Shown here piece by piece: positions 20,833 through 32,320 of a stretch of DNA of 64,000 nucleotides. The DNA is taken from the NCBI GenBank assembly GCA_021234155.1, contig JAJEKV010000056.1:7853435-7917434 (forward strand), given 5' to 3'. The position numbers and the translations under genes are program-made. The stretch comes from Isoetes taiwanensis (taxonomy: Eukaryota; Streptophyta; Lycopodiopsida; Isoetales; Isoetaceae). Numbering within the stretch: the first letter of the stretch is position 1; each line of letters begins with the position of its first letter. The notes beneath the pieces were generated by a model. It did not search any database. It saw only the letters and a program-made list of their open reading frames with translations, and was not told the DNA's origin.

Positions 20833-21861
20833 TTAGTTAGAGACAAAGTTACATGATTTAGATGAATGAAATCCGCAACACACATGCTTCATGACATGGC
20901 AACAAAGGCTCTTATTTTTGGCCTGATCCAAAAATCTATTCTGGATAAGGTTTAGGTTTTCTAAAAGATAAAAAATGGTATATACAACGCAAGTTGCCTT
21001 CACTTCTTCTTTTCTCACAACCAGTAGGGGACACTTGGCACGAGGAAGACAGTAATCGCCACACTCCCCTAGAAAGGTCCCGAAACCATAAGTCAAACTT
21101 ATGAATCCTTGGAAGTTATGGCAGATTCAAGTATGCAACATACCATAAACACAATAGAAGAAAAATAAACAAGCAAATCTTATCAATGCTTGGAAGCTAT
21201 GAAAATTCAAGCATGCATTCAAGAGATATGCATGCAGCAAGTAAAATCAAGGGGTAAAAAACAGAAACTTACCCTTATTGCTCCCTGGCCCCTCAAGCTT
21301 CCCCATCACTAGAAGATCTGCCTGATCTTCTCAACCGCTTCGATTATAAACTTCTCGCATCACCTCTTCAACCATAGAATTAACCTGAATTTATTGCAAG
21401 TTTGATCAAGTCTTTAAAACCTAACCACAAAAATTAGGGACGATCTGCAGAAATTACAAAGTTCGTGACATACATGTTTATCTCCGCAAATCTTCTTAGC
21501 CCTGTCTAAAACCCGCTTTGTGATGCCTTCATGATATTTCTACAGCCGTCATGAGCCTGGCGATATATAAAACCCCTGCATAAGGAACACCTTTTGAGAT
21601 GAAGTCAGGATTCAAAAGATGCAGCTCTAGAATCAGAAAAAAATCTAAGAAAAGGGGGAAAAGTGTACCAGGACCTCCAGGGTCGACGTAAGTTTGGGGC
21701 AAGGCTGAGAATGAAGAAAGAAGACCTTGTCGTCGTTAAAGACGACATTTTTCCAATGCATAGCGCAGGGCTTCCAAGCTCTCATATCATCTCCTTCATC
21801 AACTGCTATTGCTACTACTTTGCCTTGTGCTCGCCACAGCCGGGCCCTTCCTCCTCGTCAT
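20833..21861 (-). pseudogene. Second USP-domain gene, broken, four-exon architecture on minus strand
   Basis: Four blocks on the minus strand match the exon plan of the USP gene at 4.86 kb. Exon 1 (21861-21669) starts MTRR, then after a frame change VVAIAVDEGD, SLEALRYALE and VVFNDDKVFFLHSQPCP, ending at a GT donor. Exon 2 (21575-21474) follows a TGCAG acceptor and encodes GITKRVLDRAKKICGDKH before GTATGT. Exon 3 (21384-21273) follows an AG and carries EVI, EAVEK, QADLLVMG and GAI in shifted frames before GTAAGT. Exon 4 (from about 21097) encodes YGFGTFLGECGDYCLPRAKC and PLLVVRKEEVKAT, then runs on to a stop at 20833. At least three indels break the frame, in exons 1 and 3. FLGECGDYC replaces the family FLGSVSDYC. 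It is either a pseudogene or a real gene with sequence errors. Confidence 0.8.
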
Positions 21862-22470
21862 CTCTGCTTGGCCGCTAGCCATTTTTTTTTTTTGCCTCTG
21901 CACATTTGCATGTTCTCCCTTATGAAGTGTGAATCCAGGTGCTTGTTTCTCACGTCACCACAATTAGCACATAAAAAATAATGTGCCATATTATGCTCCA
22001 CATGCGACTTACGGGAATGTCCCTGGTAGGACATTACGCGGGTGCAGCTGAGCATGTCCCACCTGTGGACATTCCACCACACCTGCTCAAGGGTGTGAAT
22101 TTTGGGTTCATGGGTTTTTTTCCTCCCTTCACTCGCCGTTTTCTCCTCGCTTCCCGTCCGCTGCCGGGCTCGGGTGGGCCGGTGGCGCGCCCGCTTAGTT
22201 GGCCGGGCGCCAGTGTCTCTACAGTTGCCGATTCGCGCTACTCATATATTGCGTATTTTCTTGTAATTTTCTTAACTTTTCTTTTGTTCTTTGCGATTTT
22301 GGTGTTCCACAACGCCTAGGCTAGTCTTTATCAGTCAGCCAAGACCTTCAAAAGGCTATTTTTTCGCTCCCAGAATCAAGATTCCTCAATATTCCGTTAT
22401 TTCATGCTTTCTTGTTAGATTTTTTAACTTTTCTATTGCTTTTTTCACAAAGCCCTTCGGGTCCGCTGAT
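21862..22470. other. GC-richer flank upstream of the minus-strand USP locus
   Basis: A T-run at 21883-21893 is followed by a fairly GC-rich block (22110-22230: TCGGGTGGGCCGGTGGCGCG and neighbours). The 112-codon plus-strand frame 21981-22319 matches nothing I know, and its hydrophobic end (YFLVIFLTFLLFFAILVF) can come from T-rich DNA. On the minus-strand reading this would be the promoter side of the USP pseudogene. Confidence 0.35.
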
Positions 22471-22611
22471 GTTTGCATGTCGAGTTTTGCATGCCGATCT
22501 TTGCATGCGTATCTTCTTCACATGCCGATCTTTGCATGCTCGGCTCATCTTTTGTGCCACTGTCAGATAGTGCCACATGCATGCAAAATTTTTAATCTGC
22601 ATGCATTGTCT
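22471..22611. repeat. Cluster of TTTGCATG / CATGCA (RY-type) repeats
   Basis: Within about 140 bp, TTTGCATG or TTGCATG occurs four times, CATGCCGATC twice and CATGCATGCA or TGCATGCA twice. A loose unit TTTGCATGCCGATC can be read. CATGCA is the core of the plant RY element bound by B3-domain factors; function here is not shown. Confidence 0.65.
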
Positions 22612-22909
22612 TTGTCCCGCTTATTAAGCCTTTCGATGCCGCCGTGGTTTATTCCGGTGCAATTTCAAGGGATGCCCTACATTTACCTTTGCATGTGGGT
22701 CTCTGTAATACGCCATAATGGTTCTTCCTTATTTAACTTCTTACCTTGCCTTAGTTTTCCCAACGGTAACCTTAACTGTATAAGTTGTGAAGATGGCCAA
22801 CGAGCATGACCGCCTTCGAACATTACACGATGAGACATGACATTCCTTGCCCTTTGTGCCACCTTCGCTGGAAGCCAAGATGATTCTCACAATCTAAAAG
22901 ACAAGATTG

Positions 22910-23071
22910 ATGGACCTGAAGGAGAGGTTGGAGGTGAAGAGTTTGATGACCACAAAGGAAGTTGAGCGTGCTGATTGGTATAATGTAGAGCAAAAGTTCA
23001 TCGATGGAACGATGATTTCTTTACCTTTCGATGAGGAACTGGGCGAAAGAAACCGAGAATGGAGGTCATGA
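22910..23071 (+). CDS. Small unclassified ORF, 53 codons
   Basis: Encodes a charged peptide starting MDLKERLEVKSLMTTKEVER and containing DWYNVEQKFIDGTMISLPF and DEELGERNRE. Heptad-like spacing suggests a helix. Just upstream, 22793-22895 reads MANEHDRLRTLHDE and DIPCPLC in shifted frames. Possibly a decayed retroelement gag or exon; I do not recognise the family. Confidence 0.2.
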   Translation: MDLKERLEVKSLMTTKEVERADWYNVEQKFIDGTMISLPFDEELGERNREWRS

Positions 23072-26000
23072 TGTCACATGGTGTGTCTGCTTTGGGCTAG
23101 AGACGATTTGATGAGTGGAGGAAGTCCTTTGGTTATAGTTGCCTGCGTCAAGATGTACCTTTATTGAATTAAACAACATGTTGGTAAATTCATGCTATTG
23201 TGTTAAGAAAGAATGGCTTAATTATCCTACCGGCGTAAATTATATAATCTTGTAGGTTTAAAATTTTTAATGTTGTAGGTTTATAACTCCATTGTTATAC
23301 TTTACGCGCCTAAGTGTCCTTTATCGAGCTATTGGTAGGATGATAAGAAAAAGACAAGAGAAGAGGATCTGGGAGACAAGTGTGTGTGGAGATAAAGTTC
23401 AATATAATACAAATGAGATATTCAAGAGGTCGACTCCATGCATTTGTCCCGTCAAGCAGGGAGTGTCCGGGACTATGGGTGGTGTGAAAATAGACGCCCC
23501 TTACAAAATATACCAAGGTTCTCTACTGCACACTCGTAGGGAAATCCTGTCGTCCTTCGATCAAGACGCAAGCTCTCCTGCCATCTCCCACCTGTGGCCC
23601 TCCCCTAGTGCAGAAGGGGGACAAGAAGGTGTTCAAGCGCCTCTTCCCCCATGGGCTCCTCATCACACGTGAAGTATAAAACAAATGAACTAGCAATAAC
23701 ACACATCGAATCCACCCTCAAGGGCAGGCAGCACATCCCATACATCCATAGATACAATAGAGATAAATTACATGCCGAAATGAGAGCTCCCACTCCGAGG
23801 CTCGCTCATGGAAGGCAGACTGGAACTACCGCCTCAAGATGTAGCTGCACCGAGTCACAACAATTTCATGGGTTGGCTATAGACAATGGCTAGGGATGGA
23901 CCACTCCATTCCGCCCTCCTCGCATATTACTGCATGGGCTGGGACGAAGCCAGACGGGCCTCCGCCTCCCGGACACGCACCCTCATGGCATCACACATCG
24001 AGACTACTGGGTTGCACTCACCGGTAAGTGTGAAGGGTCCCATCTCCCTTCCTGGGTTCATGTGCTCCACCATCGGCTAGGAGAATCATGGCTATTGGCT
24101 CCATTCTTCCCCAACTTAACTCCCCCAAAAATTGTTAGAGCCGCCGTCTCCTCGCAGCCTCTTGAGAGGGGACATTGCCCCTCGAGGTGTTCTGACCCAT
24201 GCCCGCCTGGGCCGAGTGACCCATTACAAGCCCAGCCCGCCATGGAGTCCCCGCAGCTATGCTCAAGATGGACCCCTTCCTCTACTTTCAGTCCTTCAAG
24301 TATAGTGTTGAGTCATACCATAGTTCTATAGTCTGCAGTGGGTCTTGCGCACGTATGCCAATAATAGTGTGGAACCAAAGGGTTCAAACCAGAGCATCAC
24401 TAAGTAATGGCTACTTGTGGTTCCCCAAATTCTTACCCCTAACAAGAGGAGCAAACATGATCAAATCAACATCACATATATAACGAACATCATAATAATG
24501 CGAAGAATATTAAAACCTAATCATATCTAACTTACGCTAGGGGGTTCATTGATTAGGTTTAAGATCTAAACCGAGGGTTCTAAGAAGGCTTTACCAGAGC
24601 ATTTAGTCGCCACCATCCGGAGTCCCAACTCCGCATGATCTACAAAGAAGCCCAACCCAAATACCGCCTGAGGAACTCCCTCCCTGCTCCTCGGCTGCGC
24701 TCCATGGTCTTCAAGGTGGTTGAAGCCCCACTCCTATTGACGCCGCACACGCCTTTGTGTCGCTGCGGTTAAAGGCGCCACGAATCTGCCGAAACCAGTT
24801 TCCGAGCCGCTGTAAGGCGTTCCCAGACCGAGCTTCTAAAAGCAGTGCCTAGGTTGCTTAGCCTTAATGGTTAGGTTCACATGTTATTCCCATCGGGTCT
24901 GGCTGGTAAGTCCGTATGGGTGCCCAACATGGAAAAAAATTAGCTATTATTCTAGCCAAATGGCTATTTTAGGGGGTTCAGGCACTGTGGCTTAATTTAT
25001 GAAGAGATTTCTTTTTAAAAATAAAAATAGCCATAGTTAAAAAAGTAATTCATCATTTTTAAGATTAGCCAAAACTATTTTTCCCTTTTTTCTTAATGAA
25101 AAGGCATTAGCCTTTCTTACATTGCTGAGTTTATACAGCCAGATCATTATCACCAAACAAAATGAATTCTTATTAAAGATTTTACGATCGCTACTCACCA
25201 TCATCATTAGTAATAGTGTGTAGTTTTTCAAATTATGAATTTCTATTACACATGTACCACATATGTATATCTTAAAAAAAGAGTTGTAAGAGACGGTTAA
25301 TATCTATCTAGATGCCCCGAGTCAACAGACAACTTCCTTCAAGGGTTAGAGATAAGTGTACTTGATCACCACCGCTGCATCGAACGTGCCTCGCATCATG
25401 GATGTTATGTTGGTGTTGTGAGCTTCATAAAGTTTTTAATATCATTCTATGTTCCTCGATTGCTGATTATTATTTTGCAATTTAGTACAATATGTCTAAA
25501 CCATGTGTAATCTACATTTTTGCTTTTTAATAGAAAGATATTCAACCTAAAAGCTTAAAGGAATACTTAATTCAAAAGTTTCGCTAAGTCCAAATACAGC
25601 GTAAATTTAATGTTAATAATAACTTCTTTAGCCAAATATATATCATAAAAATACCCAGAAGATTTTGAAAATAGCCAAACCATTTTTATGAAAATATATA
25701 CCGTGCTTAATTTTTTCCCACCAATGGGTTAAGGCCATCGGAAAATGGTCTTAACCTAAGGTTGGCTAAGTTATCCGAACACATATAAGAGTTAATGGGA
25801 CGGCCTTCGTATCATTCTTCATCATCGAGGCATTCATCTTGTCCGCCCGCTATATTTAGAAGTTAAAATTCTGTGTCGCTTCATTCTAGGCGTCACCGAG
25901 ACAGCCATGCAATGCGTGGCCTGATCGTCGCTTTTGAGTCTATCAAACAAACAGTATGGCTCTCAAAATGTGGTTGATCGGTGAACATAATCATCGTGCA

Positions 26001-26540
26001 AATGCGATGCTTAATCATAAAGCGTAGCAGCAAACACATGGTGGAAAACCGCTTCACCCTATATTGCCGCCTTTCCGATGTGCGCCTCCCTAAGAAGGCA
26101 AAAATTCGCATGGCTATCTCCGCAATCATTCTACCGGCCGCCTTTTCCTAATCCCGCCAGGTTTCACCGTTCTACCTTCGCCTCCATTTTGCAAGGTAAG
26201 GTTTTGTTGGTGTTTTTTTTGTCAAGTTCTAACTTAAATACGGCCGCAGTATATTGAGATTCTTCAAGAACACACCAGTCCAATTCAATATTACACGGAT
26301 TTTGTGATCCTCACGTACATAACCCGCCATTTGGGCGGAAAACCTTCTTCAAAATCTATGGCTTTGTTCGATGTTCATTTATTCGAGATAAGCCAGCGTA
26401 GCCGAAGGCGGCTCGATCCGAAAGTAAATCAAACGGCAGCAATCCGTACCGACTTTAGCCGCGCCGCCCTTCGTGGTAATCGCACGAGAAGGTACATATC
26501 ATTGCATGGTCATTCCTCGTTAACCTCTCCACCGTAAGAA
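23072..26540. other. Spacer without recognised gene
   Basis: Mixed composition: GC-richer between about 23520 and 24300 (many CTCCC and GGGC words), AT-rich between about 24900 and 25750. Open frames such as 23292-23672 (126 codons) and 25893-26129 on the minus strand match nothing I know. TTAGCCAAA and ATAGCCAAA words recur at 25061-25100 and 25630-25680. Confidence 0.3.
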
Positions 26541-29500
26541 CCAAATCGATTTTCTCTATGATTAACAAAGAAATATAGTGCATGGATGGCTACTATAGTA
26601 GCCCATGGTGTCCATGGGCAATCAGCAGCCTTCACTGTGTTAAAGTAGTTCCATCGCGAATGCACATGAAGCAATCCAGCTTTTGGTGCCGCAGCGCGCC
26701 ACGCGATATTGAACGGGCAGTTTGCTTTTGTTTCATGTCATGATATGTATTCTTGGACAGTTTCAAACTTCGGGATTCCTTTTCATGGTAGCACGTATGT
26801 GGATATATTGCTGGCCAGCGTACTTCTATTCATTTTCATTGTGGATTGCTTCTGAATTCTAAAGAGAGAATTGTATATCTAGGACTAAAAGGCTGCTTCC
26901 TGATAATCATTTCAGAGTCGCCGAATGCCGCAATGGGGGTGCATTTGTCTATAAGCTATTTTTGACAGCAGCGCATGATTGCGCGTCACAAAGCGCGCTG
27001 ATTAAAAGCCATACATTAAGTCTTTCAGCCTCCCACCAAAAATCAACCTGGTAACTGCCGTTGCTCCCCACGCCCTCTGCATTCTACAGGTCTAGCCGCC
27101 TGTCTCTGGTTCCTTTGTATATTTAACGAACAGAACTTGATGCAAATAATGCGAGTCGCAGCAGTATTTTCAAAGCAAATAAATGAAGTAAAGACATCCC
27201 TGAGATCTTGCCAGACGGGGATGATAGGAACATGATAATTTTGTTCCCCAAACATCGTCACAGCACCTGCCAAATATCCTCTCGGAGCGCAGCTGAAGGG
27301 GTTCCAAAGAGACATTACGGGTTTTCTTACGGCGCAACATCTAATCCGCTTCTAGACCATTTAACCTTTGTGGCTAGGCACAAACGCATAATCGGCGTCT
27401 ATATGATGTGGAATGTTTTTGGTTCCAAACCACTGAAAGGCGAACAATTTGGCTGGGCAAAAGTCACCGAGTTGAAATAGATGGCGTTAAGACAACCGCA
27501 CTAAAATACGTGCTGTTGATAAAATTGGGTAATGTCTATGAAGTGGTAAGCCAAGAGATGTGTTTATCTAAAGGAACAGCATCCCAGTGGACGAACACAT
27601 CCCAAAACCAGAAGGCACAATATAAAAAGGTTCTTGGGCCGAAGGTGGTCGAGGATAATATAGATACAGAAAGTTGTTACGTAGCGCGCAGTGCTGATTT
27701 TGCACACACCAGGCATCCGAGCCAGTAATACATCTAACCCCACTTCCATTGCAAATGGGCACAGGGAACTTTCTATGCTTCAGTAGCCTAATGCTTGGAT
27801 GGCATGTGGGATGCCAGGTAACAAGCACTACGCTACGATTGAACCCTCAAGTTATTGTACCATCCTCCAATGTGCACAGATTGAGGACTGCAACCAAAGA
27901 AGTCCCGTTCTCCAATCCCACTGAATGTTAGCAGAGTAAATTTAGAGTTGGTGTATAATTTTGCCTCGCTGCTTGTTCCTTAGTGAACTGGATGGAGGGT
28001 TCTAATCTTTGGATTCTCGATGCGTACAAAACCAAAATGGATAGTGGAGAAAGACTTCCAACCTACTGAACATGGTACTCAGCCAAGGATATACATGAAG
28101 GTATGTATATAAGAAGGGCTAAGATCAACCGGTCGTGCTTGCGATCTTTTGTGCAAGACGTTTTAGCAGACTAATAAACACAAGATTCAGTAACTCCGGG
28201 GACTTACATGTCACCTAACTAAACGCCATCAGGATCAGATATAGCCTGATCCTTTAGATGAGTATGAAAATTTATGTGACCCCATCCGGGGTTCTTTCCG
28301 ATGATGAAGAAATGTCCACTCAGAGTTTTAACTCTGCAGCTTCACCAGGAAAATGAGTTTGTCTTGATTTCTTTTGAAGATTTGAATTCTTCAAACACTT
28401 GATTCCTTGTTTGTGAGATGAATTGAATATGTAATTTTCATTGAAAATGAATCGAGGTTACAAATAACAAATTGCAAAAGTTATAAAGAAAAGATATATA
28501 CAAAGATTTAAGTAATGCAGGTGACTCCATGCACCATATTACTCCCAATATATATGTTCCTCTTTATCCTGTTCTTTGTTGCTTCCTAATCTTAAAACTC
28601 GCCACGAAACACTCTACACTCAATCCAGATCCCCGGTCCAAATGTCCACTAACCCTCGCGAAGCTAACGCCACTGTCACAACAGTTTCGGTTTGTTCAGA
28701 TTTGTTGACTTACTGATCGGGGCAACAATATATCTACCCTTTCAAGTACCCCCTACAAATTTGCATAAACGAACATACAAAGCAGGCTACATGAATGACC
28801 GCATTATCGCAGCTTGAAGAGGCTCTGAAAATTTTCACAACATCTCGAGAAGCAAAGCTGAAATACGTGTCCAAGCAGACCAGAACCTCGCACTCAGTTT
28901 GCCGCACAGTTGGCCAACAGCAAAATGCAATGAGCAAGCACTTTCACCAATATGTTCGCTTCGCCATGCTTCCTCGAAGCACAAAGGATATATCCTCGGG
29001 TTTATATCTCTCAGGTGAGAGACACGCTGCGGCTTACAATCGTAACAGTCCAGTTGATGTCCATCACAGCGCGTGCAAAACATGCACGGCACTTATTCAG
29101 ATTCACACAAGCCTTATTGTTTTGAAATTATTGTGTCCTTTGACAATGTCGAAAGTGAAAAAGAGAGTCAAAGAAATGAAAGGGATGGTCATTCCTTTGA
29201 GAATCAAGTAGTATCTATGTATCGTACAACATATGCATATCACCCGCATAACTCTTATGATCACAAATCGCATGAAAGTACTCCTTGAGAAGAGGAGGAT
29301 CAATTGATCAGCTTGAACTGTCTAGTTACTCAGCTTTCCCCAAAATTTGATGCCTTGAGCTGAACGTTAATATGTCAATTTCCATTCCACTACCTGGTGA
29401 ATATTTGGTTTAGATAGTCAGGATCGGGCCAAGCTCTTATCATCTCTAGTTCTAAATAATATTTCACGAAATGGGGCTTAAGTCACAGCAATCCATTCAA

Positions 29501-29620
29501 ATATTTTAAATTGAAAAAGTACAAACATATCATAGAAATTTTTTACTTATATTGACTTTCAAAAGAGTTTTACAAGATTCATTTATGAAAATACTTTGTC
29601 GAGCATTTTCATGCGCTATG
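26541..29620. other. Spacer with several unassigned open frames
   Basis: Plus-strand frames 27208-27480, 27408-27728 and 28795-29211 (138 codons) and minus-strand frames 27043-27315 and 27568-27828 are open, but none shows a motif I can name. A decayed element is possible. The 138-codon frame begins MTALSQLEEALKIFTTSREA and turns basic at its end (KVKKRVKEMKG). Confidence 0.25.
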
Positions 29621-31800
29621 CCGAATTTTAATCCGCCACAGTTCCACATTTGATGTCTTCCACATGTTTCTGCACACTTTCTCTGCACCGGTCCTCCAAA
29701 TATGGCTTAATTGCTCCAAAGGAAATTAAACCACCCGCTTCCGGAGCAAGTCCATTTGGACATATCATTGTGCCCCTACCGGGGTTATGTAACCCTACAC
29801 CGCCAGTCATCTATCAAACAATGCTGTTTGCCCTGTATCTCCTGTACCCTCTCAAGTACACTTTGGATATGATCTCATGGAAAATTTATTAACCACTTTC
29901 ACCTTAGTTATGCAAATATCCCGATTCCAAATAAAAGAAATCACTTTTTTATATCTCGTGAAATGAATCTTCTATCAAATGCTTCTGTAACATTACCTTA
30001 GCCATGTTGGACCAATTTATGCAATCTCAAATTTTGAAAACACCATTCTAAGAACTCCAACCGTGCCCGAAACCGCTAACTTTTTGATGGTTCAATTCTC
30101 GATGGTCACTTCCGGCTCGACCGATGCAAAATATCCTCTTTCAAGTTTGGCGCAAACCGCCTCTAAAACCCCACGGTGTAAATTCGTGAATAAGGAGTAC
30201 TTCTGCGCTTAACTCCTCTTGGTTTTTCAGCCAGCGCGTTGACTCGCGGAGCAAATTTCCCAGATTCCTGTCCAGTGGATCCGTTTCGTCAACTTCATCA
30301 CCGTGATCCGTGATTGCCCATATTCCACCAAAACTTTTTCTCAAAAGGACCCCAGATGTAATGAATCTCTAAGGGCACCACTTCTAAATCAGGGAGTACC
30401 AGGAATCTCTTCGCATGACTTCCTCACTGCGTGAGTATTTCTCGCATTCCTCAAGAACATAATTGAAATGAGGAAGACCACAGTAGTACAACTGCGGCGG
30501 CATCTAAGATTTCATTTACCGCATCCTATTCTGGGCCAGACTATCCAAATTTCGCTTAAGTTCCAAACACTGCCGCACTGGCATTTCACTATATATCAAA
30601 TGGGTGAATTCTAGGTACAACCGAGAGGTATCTTTGCGCCTCATAACCGATCGAGTGATAATCACTGATATCCTTAGTCTCAAAATTTCCAGAATTTCAA
30701 GTAAACACTAAGTCAGACCTGGGTGACAACATCAAGAATATTAGTTAAGGCATCTGTTTGCAAATGAACGCTATTGTTTGGTACGAATCAACTACCGCCC
30801 TGAGTTGACAACCATTCAAGAGGGAAGTCACGCGACCAGTTTCTACTCTTCATGCTCTCGTTTATATATCTAAAGTGCCTCCCCAAATGAGCGCAAGTTT
30901 ATCTCATCCCTGTAAAGTACCTTTAGGATACAATAAACAGATACAAAAGAGACCAAGCCAAACCTGTATTGGAAGAGATTCGCTGTGATGAAAGAGACCC
31001 TCGAGTACAAGACGAGACTTCCCAAAACCTTGCTTTCACCCCTGGAATTTAATTTGTGTCTATTTGTTCTTGTGGTACCACCTAAAGCACCAAAGCCAAA
31101 ATGTCCTTGCAATGTGGGCACAATCAAATAAGTAAAGAAAATTCCTGAGTGCCTGCGAAAACAAATTAAAATCAATAGAGTCTTTAGACGAAATAGAGAT
31201 GATATTGATACCCTAAATGGTGGATAGATAATGGAATGTGATAATCGGTGATCGACTGCTATCACAATCGGGCAAATATTTAATTTCTCCTCATATTTCT
31301 GCATAACGCCCACAAAATGGACAACTTTCTGGCCATCCTCTTCTTCCTACTGAAGCATTGGGCAAGTAGGATCTAAAGGAGGTCATGACCACTACCGTAA
31401 AAATCTCAAATTCAGATTCAGGTAGCAGCCCAAATAAAGAAGTCTTCATGCCTTTAGCTCAATTCCCCTGCCATAATTCCTTATTTAATTATTTCAGCCT
31501 GTGCAACACTGCATCTTCATTTAGCTCTTCATCCTTTAGTTCGCCATAACCCGAACAATCTCACGGTTTTGATTGGCTCGCCATGATTGATTGCCATCTC
31601 AGGTAAATCGCCAGCTCCCATCAACTCACTTTTGATACTATTTTCCTTATCTCGCTTGCTTGCAATCGCGTTGCATCTATCAAACCTAGTCGATGTTGCG
31701 TACCAACCATTCCTTCACAAGTTCCACAAGGTCCAGAAACAAAAACACGATATGTACCTCCTAACATAGTATGCCACGATCGGGATGGAAAAATCATTAA
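29621..31800. other. Spacer with two minus-strand open stretches, unassigned
   Basis: Minus-strand frames at 29810-29628 (MTGGVGLHNPGRGTMICPNG) and 30344-30141 (NLGNLLRESTRWLKNQEELS) look protein-like. They could be pieces of one decayed protein with frameshifts between them, but I cannot name a family. The 147-codon minus frame 31313-30870 is hydrophobic and unassigned. Confidence 0.25.
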
Positions 31801-31802
31801 TC

Positions 31803-32320
31803 ACACACCACAACACAATACAGCCCACATTGACCACGATACTACACACCACATGACAAGACACACACTACCACAACACGGTGGTGGTGGTGTGTAGTGG
31901 TCGTGTGCGGCGGCGGTGGTGTAAAAGTGTGGTGGTGAGGTGTGGTGGTGTTTCAGTGGTGGTGATGCTGTGTGCGGTGGTGGGAGTGGTGGTGGAGTGT
32001 GGGACATGGTGGAGTGTGGCAGATGGGGTGGTGTGGCGGTGGAGTGGGGGTGCGGGGTGTGGTGTGTGGCTGTGGTGGAGCGGTGGCGGTGGGATTGTGT
32101 GTGATGAAGGTGGAGTGCGGTGGTGGTGGCGTGTGCGGTGGAGGAGTGCAGGTGAGCGCCGTTACGCGGCGCGGAGCGTGGGTGGTGGCGTGGTGGTGAG
32201 TGTGGCTGCGGGAGGATGGTAGAGTGCAGGTGGGAGATGGTGGGTGTGGTGGGACATGGTGATGCCAACAACCTGCCCACCCACCACATACACCACAACG
32301 CATCATTCGCATCCATTGCA
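31803..32320. repeat. GT-rich strand-asymmetric low-complexity tract 1
   Basis: A core of 31881-32258 on the plus strand is made almost wholly of GTG, GGT, TGG and GCGG words (GTGGTGGTG, GTGTGGTG). It is flanked on the left (31803-31878) and right (32262-32320) by the opposite composition, CACACCACAAC-type. The plus strand therefore switches C-rich, G-rich, C-rich. Long stop-free frames on both strands here (for example a 171-codon His/Pro-rich frame) are a by-product of the composition. Confidence 0.9.
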
